A stretch of 64,000 bases of DNA from Solimonas sp040066175 (lineage in GTDB: Bacteria; Pseudomonadota; Gammaproteobacteria; Nevskiales; Nevskiaceae). The stretch covers positions 62,001 through 126,000 of the forward strand of contig NZ_JBEAAM010000004.1 in assembly GCF_040066175.1 (NCBI RefSeq). The letters are read 5' to 3'. The position numbers and the translations under genes were made by a program. The notes below the pieces were generated by a model. That model saw only the letters and a list, made by a program, of their open reading frames with translations. It was not told the origin of the DNA and did not search any database. Every line of letters begins with the position of its first letter. Position 1 is the first letter of the stretch. Shown here piece after piece: positions 26,931-35,462 of this stretch.

Positions 26931-29438
26931 TCAGGGCCACCAGCGGATCAGCGAGACTTCCAGCGGCACGATGGCCTCGGGGTGGTGGGGCAGGACGCGT
27001 GGCGTGAAATCGGTCGCCGGCCGTGCGCTGGTGATGGTCGTCTCGTAGTTCCAGGCGTTCAGGGCGCCGTCGATGGGTGCCTGGCGCCGCATCGTCCAAT
27101 GCGTGGTGTCGCCGGCGCCGCGCGGTTCCGCATAGATCTGGACGGCCACGGCGTCGGCCGGCACCTCGCCGAGGTACAGCGGCACGCGGAACGACCAGCC
27201 GCCTTCGATCGGGTCGATGTCGAGCTTGCCGAAACGGATCTGCGACCAGCCCGTCGTCAGCGTGCGCTGCCAGTGCAGCAGCTCGGCGGCGAGGCGTGCG
27301 CCGTCGGCGCAACGACGGCGATGCGCGGCAGCGGCGGGGCGGTAGAGTGCATCGAGATACTCGTCGAGCATCCGGTTGCTGGAGTAGTGCGGGGCCAGCG
27401 TCGTCAGGCTGCCACGGATGCGCGCCAGCCATTGACGCGGCAGTCCCTCGGCATCGCGGTCGTAGAACAGGGGCACGACTTCGCGTTCGAGCAAGGTATA
27501 GAGCTGTTCGGCCTCGGCACGATCGGTGGCGGCGTCGGAGTCGCGGTCCGCGCGGATCGCCCAGCCGGCGTCCGCGCTATAAGCTTCGTCCCACCAGCCA
27601 TCGAGCACCGAGATGTTGAGGCCGCCGTTGACCAGCACCTTCATCCCGGACGTGCCGCAGGCTTCCCAGGGACGCCGTGGTGTGTTGATCCAGGCGTCCA
27701 CGCCCTGGACCATGCACTGGGCGAGATTGACGTCGTAGTCCTCGACGAACACCACCCGCGCACGCACGTCCGGACGCTGGACGAATTCGGTCCACGCGCG
27801 GATCAGGCGCTTGCCCTCGGCGTCCTGCGGGTGCGCCTTGCCGGCAACGACGATCTGTACGGGTTTCTCGCCGTGGGTCAGCAGGCGGGCGAGGCGGTCC
27901 GGATCGGTCAGCAGCAGATTGGGGCGCTTGTAGGCGGTGAAGCGGCGCGCGAGGCCGAGCGTGAGGACATTCGGGTCGAGCACGTGGGCAGCGGCCTCGA
28001 CCGTCGCCGCGTCGAGTCCGCGCTGGCCGAGCTGGCGCTTGAGCCGCGAGCGGACCTGATTGACGAGCTCGAGCCGCTCGTCGCCGATCAGCCGCCACAA
28101 CGCGTGATCGTCCACGCGCTGGATGTCGCAGGCCAGCGTCTTGAGATCGCCGCGCCAGCGTCCCTTGCCGCAGGTCTCGGTCCACAGGCGGTCGGCGGCC
28201 GGCGAGTCCCAGCTCGGCGCATGCACGCCGTTGGTGATGTGGCTGACCGGCACTTCCTGCCGAGGCCAGCGCGGGAACAGTCCACCGAACAGCCGGCGGC
28301 TGACTTCGCCGTGGATGCGGCTGACGCCGTTGACCGCGCCGCAGCTGCGCAGCGCCAGGAACGTCATGTTGAAGGGCTCGTCGCGCGAGCCCTGCAGTGG
28401 CTGCCCGAGGCGCGCCAGCTCGTCCTCGTCGATGCCGATGTCGCGCGCATAGACGCGGCCGTACTTGCGCGCCAGCTCGATCGGAAAGACGTCGAACGCC
28501 GCGGCGACGGAGGTGTGCGTCGTGAATACGTTGCCCGCGCGTGTCGCCCACAGCGCTTCGCGGAAGCCGATGCCGGTGCTGCGCATGAACTGGCGTGCCC
28601 GCTCCAGCGTGGCGAGCGCGGCATGTCCCTCGTTGAGATGGCAGACCTCGGGTTGATGGCCCAGCGCCGCCAGCGCGCGCCAGCCGCCGATGCCCAGCGC
28701 GATCTCCTGCAGGAAGCGCGCCTCCGGCGCTGCGGGATAGAGCGTGTTGGTGATGCCGCGATCCGCCGGACTGTTGAACGGGTGATTGCTGTCGAGCAGC
28801 AGCAGCGGCACGCGTCCCACCTGCGCCTGCCAGACGCGCAGCATCGCGTCCCGTCCGGGCAGGCGCAGCGTGACCGACAGCCACTCGCCGTCGGGACCGA
28901 GGGCCGGCGAGATCGGCAGGTCGCCGGGCACGTTCGCCGGATAGAACTCCTGCTGCGCGCCCACACTATCGAGCATCTGCCGGGCGTAGCCCTGCTGGTA
29001 GAGCAGTCCGACCGCGATCATCGGCAGGCCCAGGTCGCTGGCGGTCTTGAGCGTGTCCCCGGCGAGGATGCCGAGCCCGCCCGAGTACAGCGGCAAGGCT
29101 TCGGCGAGGCCGTATTCCAGGCAGAAGTAGGCGACCCGCGGTGCCGGCTCCGCACCGCTGCGTTCGAACCAGGCCGGCTGGTCGAGGTACTGGCGTCGTT
29201 CGGCGACGGCGCCGGCCAGCCGCTGGCGGAAGCCGGCGTCCGAGGCCAGCTGTTCCAGGCGCCGCCGCGAAACGGCCCGCAGGATCAGCCACGGGTTGCG
29301 CGTGCGCGACCAGATATCCGCGGACAGTGATTCCCACAGCGCGTCGGTCGCGTGATTCCAGGTCCAGCGCAGGTCGAGCGCCAGCTCGGTGAGCGCTTCG
29401 AGTCCCTGCGGCAGCCGGTTGGCGACGAAGGAGATCAT
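26931..29438 (-). CDS. glgP: Alpha-glucan (glycogen/maltodextrin) phosphorylase
   Basis: An 835-residue protein of the shorter alpha-glucan phosphorylase type, with an N-terminal DUF3417 domain (about residues 1-110). The PLP lysine is Lys600 in GTSGMKVLVNGG. CHLNEGHAA, FTTHTSVAAAFD and RFTAYKRPNLL are conserved. It releases glucose-1-phosphate from glucans. No other glycogen genes are adjacent. An FNR-like element lies 37 bases upstream of its start (29475-29488). Confidence 0.95.
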   Translation of the reverse strand: MISFVANRLPQGLEALTELALDLRWTWNHATDALWESLSADIWSRTRNPWLILRAVSRRRLEQLASDAGFRQRLAGAVAERRQYLDQPAWFERSGAEPAPRVAYFCLEYGLAEALPLYSGGLGILAGDTLKTASDLGLPMIAVGLLYQQGYARQMLDSVGAQQEFYPANVPGDLPISPALGPDGEWLSVTLRLPGRDAMLRVWQAQVGRVPLLLLDSNHPFNSPADRGITNTLYPAAPEARFLQEIALGIGGWRALAALGHQPEVCHLNEGHAALATLERARQFMRSTGIGFREALWATRAGNVFTTHTSVAAAFDVFPIELARKYGRVYARDIGIDEDELARLGQPLQGSRDEPFNMTFLALRSCGAVNGVSRIHGEVSRRLFGGLFPRWPRQEVPVSHITNGVHAPSWDSPAADRLWTETCGKGRWRGDLKTLACDIQRVDDHALWRLIGDERLELVNQVRSRLKRQLGQRGLDAATVEAAAHVLDPNVLTLGLARRFTAYKRPNLLLTDPDRLARLLTHGEKPVQIVVAGKAHPQDAEGKRLIRAWTEFVQRPDVRARVVFVEDYDVNLAQCMVQGVDAWINTPRRPWEACGTSGMKVLVNGGLNISVLDGWWDEAYSADAGWAIRADRDSDAATDRAEAEQLYTLLEREVVPLFYDRDAEGLPRQWLARIRGSLTTLAPHYSSNRMLDEYLDALYRPAAAAHRRRCADGARLAAELLHWQRTLTTGWSQIRFGKLDIDPIEGGWSFRVPLYLGEVPADAVAVQIYAEPRGAGDTTHWTMRRQAPIDGALNAWNYETTITSARPATDFTPRVLPHHPEAIVPLEVSLIRWWP

Positions 29439-29474
29439 GGGCGCCGACTATCGCCTGCCGCAGCCGGCGCGGCG

Positions 29475-29488
29475 CTGACTTGCGTCAA
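29475..29488. promoter_or_regulatory. Possible FNR/ANR-like box between glgP and the SDR gene
   Basis: CTGAC-TTGC-GTCAA has one mismatch to the TTGAC-N4-GTCAA form of an FNR-family site. It lies between divergent genes. A better copy is at 35395-35408. Confidence 0.3.
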
Positions 29489-29500
29489 GACGGCCCTGCG

Positions 29501-29529
29501 TTGATCGGCCGCGCAGCCACGGATAAAGT
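29501..29529 (+). promoter_or_regulatory. Possible promoter for the first SDR gene
   Basis: TTGATC (29501-29506) and TAAAGT (29524-29529) are separated by 17 bases, about 83 bases before the start codon. Each has four of six consensus bases. Confidence 0.3.
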
Positions 29530-29611
29530 GCCAGCGGCCAATGTCATCGTTGATGGCTTCGGGTTCCACTGCGCAGCCAGCACAACAGACTTCAAGCCAA
29601 CGGACACATCG

Positions 29612-30445
29612 ATGAAAAACTTCAGGAACAAGGTCGCCGCGATCACCGGCGCGGGCTCCGGCATGGGGCGCGAGCTCGCAGTCGAACTGGCCGGGCGCGG
29701 CTGCCACTTGGCGCTGTCCGACGTCAACGACGAGGGCCTCGCCGAGACCGTGCGGCTGGTGTCGGGCGCCGGCGTCAAGGTGACGCACGCGCATCTCGAC
29801 GTGGCGGACCGCAAGGCGGTGTTCGCCTGGGCCGACGCGGTGGTGCGCGATCACGGCAAGGTCAACCTGATCTTCAACAACGCCGGCGTCGCGCTGGCGG
29901 CGACCGTCGAAGGCATGTCCTACGAAGACTTCGAGTGGTTGATGAACATCAACTTCTGGGGCGTCGTGCACGGCACCAAGGCTTTCCTGCCGTATCTGAA
30001 GCAGGCCGGCGAGGGCCACATCATCAATACGTCCAGCGTATTTGGCCTGGTCGGCATTCCGTCGCAGTCGGCCTACAACGCGGCGAAGTTCGCGGTGCGC
30101 GGCTTCACCGAGTCGCTGCGCATGGAGCTGGACATGCAGAGGTGCGGGGTCAGCGCCACCAGCGTGCACCCCGGCGGCATCAAGACCAACATCGCCCGTT
30201 CGGCGCGCATGTCCGGCAGCGTCGAACAGCTGGGCATGGACCGGAAGAACGCCACCGCCAGGTTCGAGAAGAACTTCATCACGACGGCCAATCGCGCGGC
30301 GCGCATCATCCTGCGCGCGGTCGAGAAGAACCAGCGCCGTGTGCTGGTCGGCCCCGATGCGCACGTCATCGACGGCGTGGCGCGCGCGCTGCCTTCGGCC
30401 TACCAGCGGCTCGTGACGCAGTTCAGCAAGGCGGTCATGAGCTGA
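29612..30445 (+). CDS. Short-chain dehydrogenase/reductase (module copy 1)
   Basis: A 277-residue classical SDR. The ATG at 29612 puts the NAD(P)-binding TGAGSGMG motif at residues 12-19; NNAGVA is at about 90. The catalytic pair Tyr155 and Lys159 is in SAYNAAK, with the catalytic Ser in INTSSVFG. The substrate is unknown. A second, diverged SDR (42711-43565) sits in the other copy of the PpiC/HupE/DUF3604 module. Its 3' end overlaps the convergent HupE-like gene by 11 bases. Confidence 0.93.
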   Translation: MKNFRNKVAAITGAGSGMGRELAVELAGRGCHLALSDVNDEGLAETVRLVSGAGVKVTHAHLDVADRKAVFAWADAVVRDHGKVNLIFNNAGVALAATVEGMSYEDFEWLMNINFWGVVHGTKAFLPYLKQAGEGHIINTSSVFGLVGIPSQSAYNAAKFAVRGFTESLRMELDMQRCGVSATSVHPGGIKTNIARSARMSGSVEQLGMDRKNATARFEKNFITTANRAARIILRAVEKNQRRVLVGPDAHVIDGVARALPSAYQRLVTQFSKAVMS

Positions 30446-31574
30446 TCCGCTGCAGGTACCACGCGCAGCCGAGCGCGAGGATCACGGCAGGGACGATGGG
30501 CGAGCGCAGGCTCGCCCATTTTCGTGTGGCCCACCACAGCGGCAGCACGAACAGCAGCTGACCCAGCTCCACACCGAGATTGAAGCCGAGCAGCGGCAAC
30601 GGCGGCACGGACTGTGCTGCGGACAGCTGCGCCAGCACTCCGGCAAAACCGAAACCGTGGAACAGGCCGAACAGTGCGGTCCTGGCGCTGTCGAGTGCCG
30701 GCGCGGTGCTGCCGTTGCCGAGCATCAGCAGCGGTACGGCCAGCAGCAAGGGCAGCGGCAGGGCGCCGGCGAGCCAGCCGGCCAGCGCCAGCGTCGCGGC
30801 GAGTGCGGCACCGTGCCACAGCGCGCGGCGGTGGCCTGCCAGCGCGCGTTCCGCGGCCGCGCAGACGATGGTCAGCGCAATGAAGCTCTCCACCAGCAGC
30901 GCGGACGGACGTATGCCGCCCAGTGCCGCCAGCGCCAGCGTCAGGCTGTGCCCGAGCGTGAAGCCGGTGACGCGCCACACCAGCGCAGGCAGCGTCGCGG
31001 CGCCCAGCAGCACGGCAAGCAGAAAGGCCAGGTGGTCCCAGCCCAGCAGGATGTGTTCGAGGCCCAGCGACAAATAGCGCTGGAACGACGGCGCCGGCGC
31101 GTCGCCGGTCGCGGTGTCGAAGGCAATCACGTCGTTCGCGGCGCTGAGCGCGAACGGTCCGTGCGTCGCATCCGCGGAGCGCCATTGCAGCAGATGCAGA
31201 TGGCCCGGAATCGCGTCGAGCAGGAAGCGGGTGCGCAGCCGTACGGGCGGACCGGCGCAATGCCAGCGCGCGTCGATCAGGAACTGCTGTCCGGCCAGGC
31301 GCGCATCGACCTGTACCACGGCACAGGGAGCGTTCACGGATTCGGGCTGGAATCCATCACCGACGCGCTGCGCGATCAGGCCGGTGGTCGCCGGCGCGAA
31401 TGGATCGAGGCTGAGCGGATTGAGTTCGGCGGTCGGCAGGCGCACCGTCGCGCGCAACTCGTTGCCGGCGACGTCCCAGTCCGAATACGACACCGAGCGG
31501 TTGTGCGCCCACGCCGGTGCGAGGCACTGCGCGCCGATCAGCAGGAGCGCGGACGCCAATCGCCTACGGCGCAT
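30435..31574 (-). CDS. HupE/UreJ family membrane protein (module copy 1)
   Basis: A 379-residue protein. The ATG at 31574 gives a signal peptide with likely cleavage after AWA, leaving an N-terminal His (HNRSVS). About 150 periplasmic residues follow, then six or seven membrane helices containing the family motifs GLEHILLGWDHLAFLL, FTLGHSLTL, GLFHGFGFAG and FNLGVELGQ. Some HupE/UreJ proteins are nickel or cobalt permeases; the role of this long form is not established. It overlaps the upstream PpiC gene by 11 bases, so the two are co-transcribed, divergently from DUF3604 copy 1. Confidence 0.87.
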   Translation of the reverse strand: MRRRRLASALLLIGAQCLAPAWAHNRSVSYSDWDVAGNELRATVRLPTAELNPLSLDPFAPATTGLIAQRVGDGFQPESVNAPCAVVQVDARLAGQQFLIDARWHCAGPPVRLRTRFLLDAIPGHLHLLQWRSADATHGPFALSAANDVIAFDTATGDAPAPSFQRYLSLGLEHILLGWDHLAFLLAVLLGAATLPALVWRVTGFTLGHSLTLALAALGGIRPSALLVESFIALTIVCAAAERALAGHRRALWHGAALAATLALAGWLAGALPLPLLLAVPLLMLGNGSTAPALDSARTALFGLFHGFGFAGVLAQLSAAQSVPPLPLLGFNLGVELGQLLFVLPLWWATRKWASLRSPIVPAVILALGCAWYLQRISS

Positions 31575-32391
31575 CGGCGGTGCGGACCGGCGTGCTGCTG
31601 CGCAGGGTGACGAGCAGCCGTTCGAGCGCCGCTTCGGCCTGCCGTCGCGACAGTTCGGTGCGCACCGCATCGGCCACTTGGTCGTAACGCGGCATGTCGG
31701 CGAGACGTTCGTGCAGCATCAGGTACAGCCGCGCATCGCCGCCGCGCAACGGACCGAGCACGCGACCGCGCTCGGCGGTGCGCAGCAGTTCCGCGGCGCT
31801 GCCGCCCAGGCGCTGGGCGATCTGCGGCAGCGTGAGCGCCTGCGCCGGCAGTTCGATGGCTCTGAGCGGCGCGCGGACGTCGCCATCCCGCAGCGCCGCC
31901 GCCAGCCGCGCGTCGTCGGCCGCGGTGTCCGCAGGTGCCAGCACCGCGCCGATCCGCAGACGTGCCTGCGCCGAGAAGTAGGCGGGATCCTGCTCGAACA
32001 GCGCGCGCGCGTCGTTCTCGTCCACCGCCGCGCCGGCCGTCGTGGCATCGACCAGGCCTGCGACCAGCGTCTTGCGCAGCGCCGGGTCGTTGCGTGCCAG
32101 GCCGCTGTCGATGGCGTGCTGGAACAGCAGTTCCTCGTCGATCAGGCGCTGCAGGATCGCACGCCGCGCGGGCGCATCCAGCGGTGCGCCGCGGTCGGCT
32201 TCGACGGCCTGCACCGCACGCAGCCACTGGCTGCGCAGGATCGGCTGGCTGCCGACCATTGCGACGGCATCCGCCGGCAGCGCGTCACGACCGTCCACGT
32301 ACAGTGTGACGGCGGCAATCAGGCTGCCGAGCAGCACGGCCGCCCAGGCGAGTGCGATGCGATGCCGGGTCCAGTACGCTTCAGCGTCCAT
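31564..32391 (-). CDS. PpiC/parvulin-like membrane-anchored protein (module copy 1)
   Basis: A 275-residue protein. I chose the ATG at 32391; upstream extension of the frame runs through the operator. A membrane anchor (about residues 11-31) is followed by a helical SurA-like region (LRSQWLRAVQAVEAD, LQRLIDEELLFQHAI) and a weakly conserved parvulin-like domain. It is likely a periplasm-facing chaperone or isomerase for a cognate exported protein. The same family precedes the second HupE-like gene (38633-39421), which ties the two modules together. Confidence 0.8.
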   Translation of the reverse strand: MDAEAYWTRHRIALAWAAVLLGSLIAAVTLYVDGRDALPADAVAMVGSQPILRSQWLRAVQAVEADRGAPLDAPARRAILQRLIDEELLFQHAIDSGLARNDPALRKTLVAGLVDATTAGAAVDENDARALFEQDPAYFSAQARLRIGAVLAPADTAADDARLAAALRDGDVRAPLRAIELPAQALTLPQIAQRLGGSAAELLRTAERGRVLGPLRGGDARLYLMLHERLADMPRYDQVADAVRTELSRRQAEAALERLLVTLRSSTPVRTADAP

Positions 32392-32427
32392 CGTCGAGGG
32401 TCTTCTCTGGCTTCTGCCGGCACAATA

Positions 32428-32442
32428 TTGACATACTGTAAA
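32428..32442 (+). promoter_or_regulatory. Operator-like palindrome A (PpiC1-HupE1 / DUF3604-1 divergent region)
   Basis: TTGACA-TAC-TGTAAA, preceded by ATA. It is an imperfect 15-base palindrome with half-site TTKACA. It ends 22 bases before the DUF3604-1 start and lies 36 bases from the PpiC1 start. It is nearly identical to site B. Confidence 0.7.
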
Positions 32443-32464
32443 CGTGACCATGGGGGAGTCGGGC

Positions 32465-34705
32465 ATGAACGGGATCTCGAAGGGTGCGCTTGCGGCAGTG
32501 ATGATCGTTGGCCTTGGCGGCGCGGTGCTGTGGCTCGATCGCCGGGTCGAACCGGAAGGCGCCGGCACGGTGGCGCCGCAGCGGGTCGATGCCGGCAGCC
32601 TGCGGCAACGCGCCTCGCAGAACGCGGCGCCGGAAACGTCGGATCCGGGTCCCGACCAGATTCTGTTCGGCGACCTGCACGTGCATACGACCTACTCGAT
32701 GGATGCCTTCGCCTGGGCGATGCCGCTGATGCACGGTCCGGGTGCCCGTCCGCCGGCCGATGCCTGCGATTTCGCGCGTTTCTGCTCGTCGCTCGATTTC
32801 TACGCCCACACCGATCATGCCGAGAGCCTGACGCCGCGGCACTGGTCGATGATCAAGGACACGGTGAACGCCTGCAATGCCGCCGCGGGTCCGGCGGACA
32901 ATCCGGACATCGTCGCCTTTCTCGGCTGGGAATGGACGCAGATGGGCAACACGCCGGCGACCCACTATGGCCACAAGAACGTGATCCTGCGCGAGACCGC
33001 CGATGAACGCGTGCCGAGGCGTCCGATCGTCGCCGGCGGCACCGCGTTCAAGGCGATGCGCAACGACCCGCTGCCGCCGATCGAGCGCGTGATCGGGCCG
33101 TATCTCGCGGATTTCACCCACCGCGACTACCAGTTCCTGCAGCAGGCCAAGCGCCGCGAGCTGATCGACACGCCGGTCTGCGCGACGGATGTGAACACGC
33201 GCGAGCTGCCGGCCGACTGCATCGAGGTCGCCGACACGCCGCGCGAGCTGTTCCGCAAGCTCGACGAATGGGGCGGCGAGGCGCTGGTGATTCCGCACGG
33301 CACCACCTGGGGCTACTACACGCCGCCCGGCTCCGACTGGACCAAGCAGCTCACGCGCGAGCAGCACGATCCCAAACGTCAGACGCTGATCGAAGTCTAT
33401 TCGGGGCATGGCAATTCCGAGCCGTACCGCGACTGGAAGGCGGTGGCCTACGGCGCGGACGGCGAAATGGTTTGCCCGGAGGCGACCGACGACTATCTGC
33501 CCTGCTGCCAGCGCGCCGGCCAGATCATCCGTTCGCGCTGCGACGATCCGGACTCGGCCGAATGCGCCGCGCGCGTCGCCCAGGTCGAGCGCAACTATCT
33601 CGCTGCCGGCCGCGCCGGACACCTCACGGTCGCCGACGTGAAACCCGAGGACTGGCTCAACTGCGGACAATGCACGGACTGCTTCCAGCCGCCGTTCAAT
33701 CATCGTCCGGGCAGCTCGGTGCAGGCGATCATGGCGCTGAGCAATCCGGCCGAGCGCGACGACGACGGCGGACCGCTGCGCTTCCATTTCGGCTTCATCG
33801 GGTCGAGCGACAACCACGCGGCCGAGCCCGGCACCGGCTTCAAGCCGGTCAACCGCCACTCCTCGACCGAGGCACGCGGTGCGGTCAACGCGCTGGTGCA
33901 GCGGCGTTTCGTCGATGCCGCCAAGCCCAAGGGCGACCCGCAGCGGCCGCGCGAGTACACGCTCGGCTCCGGGCCGTTCAACTTTCTGCAGGTCAACGAG
34001 ACCGAGCGCCAGGCCTCGTTCTTCTACACCGGTGGTCTGGTCGCGGTGCATGCGCCGACGCGCGACCGCGACGCGATCTGGAACGCACTGCAGCGCAAGG
34101 AGGTCTATGGCACCTCCGGTCCGCGCATGCTGCTGTGGTTCGACCTGATCGACGCGCAGGGCGTGCGCCATCCGATGGGCTCGGAACTGCAGGGCAAGGA
34201 CGTGCCGCGCTTTCGCGTGCGCGCGCAGGGTGCATTCGTGCAGAAGCCGGGCTGCCCGGCGTGGACCGAGGCGGCGCTGGGTGCCGATCGCGTCGAGCGC
34301 CTGTGTGGCGGCGAGTGCTACAACCCGGGCGACACGCGCACGCCGATCGAGCGTTTCGAGATCGTGCGCATCCGCCGCCAGGCCGATCGCGACGAGCCGC
34401 TCGGCGCGCTGATCGAGGATCCGTGGAAGGTGCTGCGCTGCGCCGATGAAGGGCAGGGCTGCAGCGCCGAGTTCGAGGACCCGGAGTATCCCGCCCTGGG
34501 ACGCGAGGTGCTGTATTACGCGCGGGCGATCCAGCGCGCGGAGCCGGCGATCAACGGTGCGCAGCTGCGCTGCGAATACGACGACGCGGGACGCTGCATC
34601 GCCGTCCGGCCCTGCTTCGGTGACGCGCGCACGCCGCTCGACGACCGCTGCCTGGCCGACGTCGAGAACCGCGCGTGGTCGAGCCCGATCTTCATCCGGC
34701 CCTAG
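32465..34705 (+). CDS. DUF3604 exported PHP-fold hydrolase (module copy 1)
   Basis: A 746-residue protein. I chose the ATG at 32465 because GGGGGAG lies six bases upstream; earlier starts fall at the edge of the operator. One N-terminal membrane helix (about residues 7-24) acts as anchor or uncleaved signal. The catalytic core opens with FGDLHVHTTYSMDA (His72, His74) and FYAHTDHAES (His115, Asp117, His118), the PHP metal motifs. Later GSSDNHAAEPGTG and YGTSGPRM are DUF3604 signatures. Many Cys residues suggest disulfides in the periplasm. The substrate is unknown. It is the divergent partner of PpiC1-HupE1. Confidence 0.9.
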   Translation: MNGISKGALAAVMIVGLGGAVLWLDRRVEPEGAGTVAPQRVDAGSLRQRASQNAAPETSDPGPDQILFGDLHVHTTYSMDAFAWAMPLMHGPGARPPADACDFARFCSSLDFYAHTDHAESLTPRHWSMIKDTVNACNAAAGPADNPDIVAFLGWEWTQMGNTPATHYGHKNVILRETADERVPRRPIVAGGTAFKAMRNDPLPPIERVIGPYLADFTHRDYQFLQQAKRRELIDTPVCATDVNTRELPADCIEVADTPRELFRKLDEWGGEALVIPHGTTWGYYTPPGSDWTKQLTREQHDPKRQTLIEVYSGHGNSEPYRDWKAVAYGADGEMVCPEATDDYLPCCQRAGQIIRSRCDDPDSAECAARVAQVERNYLAAGRAGHLTVADVKPEDWLNCGQCTDCFQPPFNHRPGSSVQAIMALSNPAERDDDGGPLRFHFGFIGSSDNHAAEPGTGFKPVNRHSSTEARGAVNALVQRRFVDAAKPKGDPQRPREYTLGSGPFNFLQVNETERQASFFYTGGLVAVHAPTRDRDAIWNALQRKEVYGTSGPRMLLWFDLIDAQGVRHPMGSELQGKDVPRFRVRAQGAFVQKPGCPAWTEAALGADRVERLCGGECYNPGDTRTPIERFEIVRIRRQADRDEPLGALIEDPWKVLRCADEGQGCSAEFEDPEYPALGREVLYYARAIQRAEPAINGAQLRCEYDDAGRCIAVRPCFGDARTPLDDRCLADVENRAWSSPIFIRP

Positions 34706-34718
34706 CGCGGTTCGCGCG

Positions 34719-35297
34719 TCAGGCGGCCGCTTCGGTCTTCGTGCCGCTGCGTTCCTTCTCGAACGCGGCGTAGCCTTGCTGCACCAGTTCGTAGGTCCGA
34801 TTGATGCCGGCCGCGATATCGCCGGCGAAGACGCCCAGACCTTCGAGGATCGTCTTGGCCTCGTTGAAGCCCTTCTCGAAGCCGCTGCGGATCGTCTCCA
34901 TGAACTTCTTCAGCACTTCGTCTTCCGGCTCGTTTCCATGCTGCTGCTTGAAGGCTTCGAAGAAGCCGGTGGACAGCGCGACGATGCGTCCGGCGGTGCC
35001 CTCCGGCGAGTTGTCCTGGTTCATTGCGTTCTGGATCGCGTTCTCACCGAGGGTGGGCTTGAGCGCCTCGTTGATCTGCTCGATCGCGGAGCGGAACAGC
35101 AGGGCCAGCGGCTCGTTGCCGGCGCTGATCGCGGCCTGCTCCGACGAGGCGACGATGGCGGCGTTCATTCGCGACCGCTGCTCCTTCAGTGCGGCGGTCG
35201 CGGACGTCCGTCCCGCGGCGCGTTCGGAGTTCGGGGCCGCCTGCGCTGCAGCATGGGATTTGACTGAAGAGCCGACCTGCGAAATGGGATTGGCCAT
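34719..35297 (-). CDS. DUF5610-like soluble helical protein
   Basis: A 192-residue protein starting MANPISQ; the upstream open frame runs through the intergenic region and is not used. The N-terminal ~50 residues are low-complexity Ala/Ser. The C-terminal half contains ALSTGFFEAFKQQHG and EKGFNEAKTILEGLG, which match the DUF5610 pattern. No signal or membrane segment is present. Its function is unknown. It is divergent from a diguanylate cyclase, with a good FNR-like box between them. Confidence 0.75.
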   Translation of the reverse strand: MANPISQVGSSVKSHAAAQAAPNSERAAGRTSATAALKEQRSRMNAAIVASSEQAAISAGNEPLALLFRSAIEQINEALKPTLGENAIQNAMNQDNSPEGTAGRIVALSTGFFEAFKQQHGNEPEDEVLKKFMETIRSGFEKGFNEAKTILEGLGVFAGDIAAGINRTYELVQQGYAAFEKERSGTKTEAAA

Positions 35298-35394
35298 GGT
35301 GATCTCCGAGCGGCGAGGCGGGTTGGACTGGATTGCCCCGCATCCGTTAGCGGCAGCGACAGCGCAATCTTGAGCCGCACAAGCGCCCCCGCGC

Positions 35395-35408
35395 TTGACC
35401 CAGGTCAA
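35395..35408. promoter_or_regulatory. FNR/ANR-family-like box between DUF5610 and GGDEF genes
   Basis: TTGAC-CCAG-GTCAA (six-base perfect arms TTGACC / GGTCAA). It matches the TTGAC-N4-GTCAA form recognised by some FNR/ANR/DNR-type regulators. It is 98 bases from the DUF5610 start and 55 bases before the cyclase start. Confidence 0.45.
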
Positions 35409-35462
35409 CGCCCGCGAGGCGTCGAGCGGTGACCATCTCCACGATGAGGACCGGCCGGCGTC

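Noticed and set aside
26808..29330. A continuous 840-codon open frame on the plus strand
   Set aside because: It is antisense to glgP, which has full family motifs. The translation is low complexity and rich in Arg/Ala, as expected of the antisense frame in GC-rich DNA.
29479..29489. CTTG-CGT-CAAG palindrome as an independent operator
   Set aside because: It overlaps the FNR-like element and does not recur elsewhere in the window, so I treat it as part of that weak site.
32444..32464. GTG 32444 and ATG 32450 as possible earlier starts of DUF3604-1
   Set aside because: They lie at the edge of operator A and lack a ribosome binding site, while ATG 32465 has GGGGGAG six bases upstream.
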